Below the pieces are notes generated by a model. That model saw only the letters and a list, made by a program, of their open reading frames with translations. It did no database searches and was not told the DNA's origin. From Streptomyces tsukubensis (GTDB lineage Bacteria; Actinomycetota; Actinomycetes; Streptomycetales; Streptomycetaceae): a stretch of 64,000 bases of DNA. This document shows, piece by piece, positions 61,285-64,000 of the stretch. The DNA lies in assembly GCF_003932715.1 (NCBI RefSeq), contig NZ_CP020700.1:1758501-1822500 (forward strand). The letters run 5' to 3'. Each line of letters opens with the position of its first letter. Position 1 is the stretch's first letter. Made by a program: the position numbers and the translations under genes.

Positions 61285-62900
61285 ACCCAACGCACCCCGC
61301 GCCACCGGCACCCCCGAGGCACCCGATGAACCCGGCGCTTCCGGCGGCCCCCGCGCCGCCGGGCCGGGCCAGCGGGGGGCTGCGGCTCACCTGGGTGCAG
61401 CCGGAGGACCTCGTCGGTCACGAGCTGCGGCAGGCCGCGGAGGACGGGCGGGACCCCGGGGCCATCGCGGCGGTGGCGGCCCGGTGGGAGGCGGCGGGCG
61501 GTACGGCCGCGCCCCCGGCCGCGGGCGCCTCCCCCGTCCCCGCACCGCCCGGGCTGCGCGAACTCGCGGGGCGACTCCTCGATGAACTCGACGAACTGGC
61601 CGAACTCGGGGAACTCGGGGAACGCGGGGAACACCCCGATTCGCGGTACGGCTTCGGGGCGCACGAGCCCACGGACCTGCCCGCGATCCTGGCCGCCTGT
61701 CCCGACTGGCCCGCGTCGGACGGCGGGACCACCCCTCCGGGCGGCCGGACGGCCGCCGGGAGCCCGGCGCCGCGCCGGACCCGCCCGGGGCCGGGCACCG
61801 GCTACGGGGACGCCCTGCACGCCGCCTGGCTGGGCCGGGCCGTGGGGTGTCTGCTGGGCAAGCCGGTGGAGAAGCTGCCGCTGGCCGGGATCCGGGCGCT
61901 GGCCGCCGCGACCGGCAACTGGCCGCTGCGGACCTGGTTCACCGCCGAAGGGCTGCCCGACGAACTGGCCCGGGCCCACCCCTGGAACCGCCGCTCCGCG
62001 CCGACGTCGCTCGCCGAGAACATCGACGGGATGCCGGAGGACGACGACCTCAACTATCCGCTGCTCAACCTCGTCCTGCTGCGCAGATACGGACGCGGCT
62101 TCCGCACCCAGGACGTCGCGGCGCTCTGGCTGGACGAACTGCCCGCAGGCCGCACCTTCACGGCCGAGCGCGTCGCCTACCGCAATCTGCTCTGCGGAGT
62201 GGAGCCGCCGGACACCGCCCGGCTGCGCAATCCGTTCCGGGAGTGGATCGGGGCGGCCATCCGGGCCGATGTCCACGGCTGGACGAACCCCGGCAACCCG
62301 GGCGCGGCCGCCGCCCAGGCCTACCGGGACGCGGCCCTCACCCATACGGCGAACGGCATCTACGGCGCGATGTTCGTCGCCGCGACGGTCGCCGCCGCGG
62401 CGGGAGGCCGGGGCGACGGTCGCGGTCCCGGCGACAGCAACGGTGGCGGTCGCGGGATCACGGTCCACCGGGCGCTGGCCGCCGGGCTCACCGTCGTCCC
62501 GCCGGGGTCGCGGCTGGCCCGGGGGGTCCGGCTGGGGATCGGCGCGGCCCGCGCGGAGCCCTCGTTCGACGCGGTCGTCGACCGGCTCCACCGGGAGCTG
62601 GGCCACTATCACTGGGTGCACGCCGTCCCCAACGCCGCCCTGCTCGCCGCCGCCCTCACCCACGCCGACGGCGATTTCTCCGGCTCCATCTGCCGTGCGG
62701 TGTCCGGCGGCTGGGACACCGACTCCAACGGTGCCACCGCGGGTTCGGTCGCCGGACTGCTCGCCGGACATCCCGACCGGATCCCCGGACGCTGGACCGC
62801 CCCCCTGCGCAACCGGCTCGCCAGCTCCGTCCCCGGATTCGACGGCATCGGCTTCGACGTCCTCGCCCACCTCACGCATCAGGAGGCCCTCCGCCCATGA
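61281..62900 (+). CDS. ADP-ribosylglycohydrolase family protein 4, with N-terminal extension
   Basis: This 539-residue protein has about 173 N-terminal residues containing a helical WVQPEDLVGHELRQAAEDGRD segment and a short repeat of E-L-(D/A/G)-E-L (about residues 101-112). The ARH domain follows from GYGDALHAAWLGRAVGCLLGKPVEKLP. Its first metal motif is the variant E253-D254-D255-D256 (MPEDDDLNYPLLNL) and the second is D479-T480-D481-S482 in SGGWDTDSNGATAGSVAGLL. Substrate unknown. The protein is fused in frame, not broken. GTG 61281 overlaps the previous stop; the ribokinase start overlaps its own stop. Confidence 0.88.
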   Translation: MNPTHPAPPAPPRHPMNPALPAAPAPPGRASGGLRLTWVQPEDLVGHELRQAAEDGRDPGAIAAVAARWEAAGGTAAPPAAGASPVPAPPGLRELAGRLLDELDELAELGELGERGEHPDSRYGFGAHEPTDLPAILAACPDWPASDGGTTPPGGRTAAGSPAPRRTRPGPGTGYGDALHAAWLGRAVGCLLGKPVEKLPLAGIRALAAATGNWPLRTWFTAEGLPDELARAHPWNRRSAPTSLAENIDGMPEDDDLNYPLLNLVLLRRYGRGFRTQDVAALWLDELPAGRTFTAERVAYRNLLCGVEPPDTARLRNPFREWIGAAIRADVHGWTNPGNPGAAAAQAYRDAALTHTANGIYGAMFVAATVAAAAGGRGDGRGPGDSNGGGRGITVHRALAAGLTVVPPGSRLARGVRLGIGAARAEPSFDAVVDRLHRELGHYHWVHAVPNAALLAAALTHADGDFSGSICRAVSGGWDTDSNGATAGSVAGLLAGHPDRIPGRWTAPLRNRLASSVPGFDGIGFDVLAHLTHQEALRP

Positions 62901-63892
62901 CAGCCATCGTGGTGCTCGGCAGCACCAATATGGACCTGGTCGCCTACGTCGGCCGCGCGCCCCGGCGCGGAGAGACCGTGACGGGACGCGAGTTCCGGAC
63001 GGTCCCGGGCGGCAAGGGCGCCAACCAGGCCGTCGCCGCCGCCCGCGCGGGCGGGGACGTCGCCATGATCGGCGCGGTCGGCGCCGACGCCTTCGGCAGA
63101 CAGCTCCGGCACACGCTGGAGGCGTCCGGAGTCGACACCGATCTCCTGCACACCGCGGAAGGCCCCTCCGGCACCGCCCATATCGTCGTCGACGACGAGG
63201 GCGGCAACGCGATCGTCGTCGTACCCGGCGCCAACGGCACCGTCACGGCCCTCGGCCCCGGCGACGAAACCCTCATCGCCGGCGCCGGCAGTCTGCTGCT
63301 CCAACTCGAACTCCCCCTCTCCGTCGTCGTCGAAGGTGCCACCGCGGCGCGGCGCCACGGGGTGCGGACCGTCCTCACTCCGGCCCCGGCCCGGGTCCTG
63401 CCGCCCGGACTGCTCGCCGTCACCGACCTCCTGATCCCCAATGAGCACGAGGCGACCCTGCTCACCGGGCTCACCGACCCGGAGGCAGCCGCCGGGGCGC
63501 TGCTCGCGGAGGTGCCCGAGGTGGTGATCACCCTCGGCGCCCGGGGCTGTCTGTACGCCCACCGGAACGGCGCCCGGATCCGGGTCCCGGCGCCCCCGGT
63601 CACCGCCGTGGACACCACCGCCGCCGGTGACACCTTCACCGGCGCACTGGCGGTCGCCCTCGGCGAAGGCAGACCGGTCGAACAGGCCCTGCGCTGGGCC
63701 TCGTGCGCGGCGGCGCTGGGCGTCCAGCGGGAGGGCGCTTCGACGTCGATGCCCTACCGCCCGGAGATCGACGCCGAGTACACGCGGGCGACGGCCGCTT
63801 CCCCGGACGAGCTGCCGCACCCGGCCACGGAGCCCCGCCCCACCGATTCCGCCGCGCCCGCCACCAACTCCGAGATCGGCAACCCCTCATGA
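62897..63892 (+). CDS. rbsK: Ribokinase (PfkB family)
   Basis: This 331-residue PfkB-type sugar kinase has GSTNMDLVAYVGRAPRRGETV, the substrate-binding GGKGANQAVAAARAGG, NEHEATLLTG, and the anion-hole/catalytic motif DTTAAGDTFTGAL, which matches ribokinase more closely than fructokinase or adenosine kinase. It would phosphorylate D-ribose (or a related pentose/nucleoside sugar) with ATP. The last 35 residues are a P/T/A-rich tail. ATG 62897 follows AGGAGG and overlaps the previous gene by ATGA. It is the kinase partner of the four glycohydrolase-like genes. Confidence 0.92.
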   Translation: MTAIVVLGSTNMDLVAYVGRAPRRGETVTGREFRTVPGGKGANQAVAAARAGGDVAMIGAVGADAFGRQLRHTLEASGVDTDLLHTAEGPSGTAHIVVDDEGGNAIVVVPGANGTVTALGPGDETLIAGAGSLLLQLELPLSVVVEGATAARRHGVRTVLTPAPARVLPPGLLAVTDLLIPNEHEATLLTGLTDPEAAAGALLAEVPEVVITLGARGCLYAHRNGARIRVPAPPVTAVDTTAAGDTFTGALAVALGEGRPVEQALRWASCAAALGVQREGASTSMPYRPEIDAEYTRATAASPDELPHPATEPRPTDSAAPATNSEIGNPS

Positions 63893-64000
63893 CCTCTGCC
63901 CGCACCACGCCCTCCCCCGGCGTCACCCCACCACCCGAACAACCCAACACCTCCAACACCCCCGACACACCCGACACACTCGGCGCACCCGGAGCCACGG
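63889..64000 (+). CDS. Start of a further operon gene, truncated by the window edge
   Basis: The ATG at 63889 overlaps the rbsK stop as ATGA, the same coupling seen across the operon, and the frame is open to the window end. The 37 visible residues start MTSARTTPSPGVTPPPEQP and are P/T/S-rich, like the low-complexity leaders of proteins 2 and 4, so a fifth glycohydrolase-type protein is possible. The function cannot be assigned from this fragment. Confidence 0.6.
   Translation, partial: MTSARTTPSPGVTPPPEQPNTSNTPDTPDTLGAPGAT

Overview
The window is high-GC chromosomal DNA of an actinomycete, almost certainly Streptomyces. The evidence is GTG/TTG starts with GGAGG-type ribosome binding sites, many 4-base ATGA/GTGA stop-start overlaps, a four-domain actinobacterial ribosomal protein S1, the small SPW_0924-type peptide, a Streptomyces griseus-trypsin-like protease and an ANTAR response regulator. 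As far as I recall, the core genes follow the order of the S. coelicolor region that runs from coaE/rpsA through polA, the liv operon and pyk to gltBD. That is recollection, not a search.

Layout. 1-5.2 kb: TPR protein, coaE, a PAC2 protein and rpsA (all minus), then a methyltransferase (plus). 5.3-17 kb: hrpB helicase, a DUF3068 membrane protein with a 45-aa peptide, a secreted lytic transglycosylase, polA, a YdeP/FdhF-type molybdopterin oxidoreductase and a hotdog thioesterase. 18-23.7 kb: a five-gene branched-chain amino acid type ABC transporter operon (livK-H-M-G-F). 23.8-27 kb: ANTAR response regulator, a tRNA with anticodon CAA but a short variable loop, pyruvate kinase and a SIMPL protein. 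27-35.8 kb: an orphan N-hydroxylating monooxygenase, 35-bp tandem repeats, pepN, a small secreted four-cysteine protein, chorismate mutase, a secreted trypsin, an HExxH/zinc-ribbon protein and an ankyrin protein.

35.8-46.8 kb is the most striking accessory block. Its genes have the content, order and orientation of the Mycobacterium tuberculosis KstR2 regulon for steroid C/D-ring (HIP) degradation: SDR, SDR, echA20, ipdA, ipdB, ipdC, then fadA6, kstR2, ipdF, then two acyl-CoA dehydrogenase genes. Both divergent promoters carry near-identical 14-bp palindromes of the KstR2 type. A YefM/RelE-type toxin-antitoxin pair sits inside the block. The HIP-CoA ligase (fadD3) is not in the window.

46.8-55 kb: a PPOX-family protein, a small hypothetical protein, a vWA protein, and gltB-gltD behind a GlnR-like box. 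55-56.3 kb: a non-coding tract with 88-bp tandem repeats. 56.3-64 kb: a VIT1-type transporter, and divergent from it a tightly overlapping operon of four different ADP-ribosylglycohydrolase-family proteins, a ribokinase and the start of one more gene that runs off the window. One of the four paralogues has lost part of its metal site. The operon looks like a dedicated ribosyl-cleavage and ribose-phosphorylation pathway whose substrate is unknown.
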